NCBI RefSeq assembly: GCF_900451005.1
Contig: NZ_UGIB01000001.1
Span: 930,001-994,000, forward strand
Direction: 5' to 3'
From: Helicobacter fennelliae
GTDB lineage: Bacteria; Campylobacterota; Campylobacteria; Campylobacterales; Helicobacteraceae
Length of the DNA stretch: 64,000 nt
The notes beneath the pieces are model-generated. The model worked only from the letters and a program-made list of their open reading frames with translations, was not told where the DNA came from and did no database searches. Numbering within the stretch: position 1 is the stretch's first letter; each line of letters begins with the position of its first letter. A program made the translations under genes and the position numbers. Shown in pieces: positions 63,976-64,000 of this stretch.

Positions 63976-64000
63976 GTGCAATCCCAAAATATTTTGCTAA
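63972..64000 (+). CDS. Start of a probable relaxase gene (runs off the window)
   Basis: The GTG at 63972-63974 overlaps the MobC-like stop. The visible codons read MSAIPKYFA, like the N-termini of mobilization relaxases. Only 29 bases are visible. Confidence 0.45.

Overview
The window is AT-rich epsilonproteobacterial DNA. The layout DUF4492-cydA-cydB, the AT-rich groESL, VgrG genes, Sel1/Hcp-type cysteine-paired repeats, homopolymeric C/G tracts and dispersed CGTCATTGCGAG-type palindromes all point to an enterohepatic Helicobacter. That assignment is inference, because no 16S gene or other species marker is present. I saw no tRNA, rRNA or CRISPR array.

Region 1 (1-25,185, all minus strand) is a type VI secretion vgrG/effector/immunity island built from repeated, recombined modules. 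It holds five vgrG copies: one cut by the window edge, one intact at 7323-10283, and three truncated or broken. Each is followed by an effector or its remains. The effectors pair a conserved N-terminal carrier with a swapped C-terminal toxin, and small immunity genes follow. Two toxins end in a barnase-type (microbial ribonuclease) domain and lie next to barstar-like genes. Two others share a second toxin domain, with two related immunity genes beside them. One effector ends in an Amidase_3-like domain lacking key residues. VgrG tip sequence goes with effector carrier type. Many gene ends are fossils of earlier modules.

Region 2 (25,186 to about 43,500) is a decayed mobile or prophage-type block. 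It is dominated by giant polyvalent proteins with ParB-like, PBECR-like nuclease and ADP-ribosyltransferase-like segments. Two giants lie head-to-tail as a large near-identical inverted repeat around a 5.4-kb centre. The centre carries an ImmA/IrrE-type protease, a small membrane protein, a spanin-like pair and another polyvalent fragment.

Region 3 (43,639-45,655) holds a broken ynfA/UPF0060 gene and a type II restriction-modification pair. The methyltransferase is intact and the HNH endonuclease is frameshifted.

Region 4 (45,731-61,025) is mostly chromosomal backbone: an LpoB-like/Sel1 pair, the cytochrome bd operon with a previously unlisted CydX-like peptide, a TerB-type cluster, a phase-variable methyltransferase (G9 tract), a PP-loop tRNA-thiolation-type enzyme with dnaG, groES-groEL with a sigma-70 promoter and CIRCE-like operator, and an outer-membrane protein with a C11 tract upstream.

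Region 5 (61,326-64,000) is the edge of a mobilizable element: a broken polyvalent fragment, a hypothetical gene, a broken small gene, an inverted-repeat-rich candidate oriT, a MobC-like gene and the first codons of a probable relaxase.
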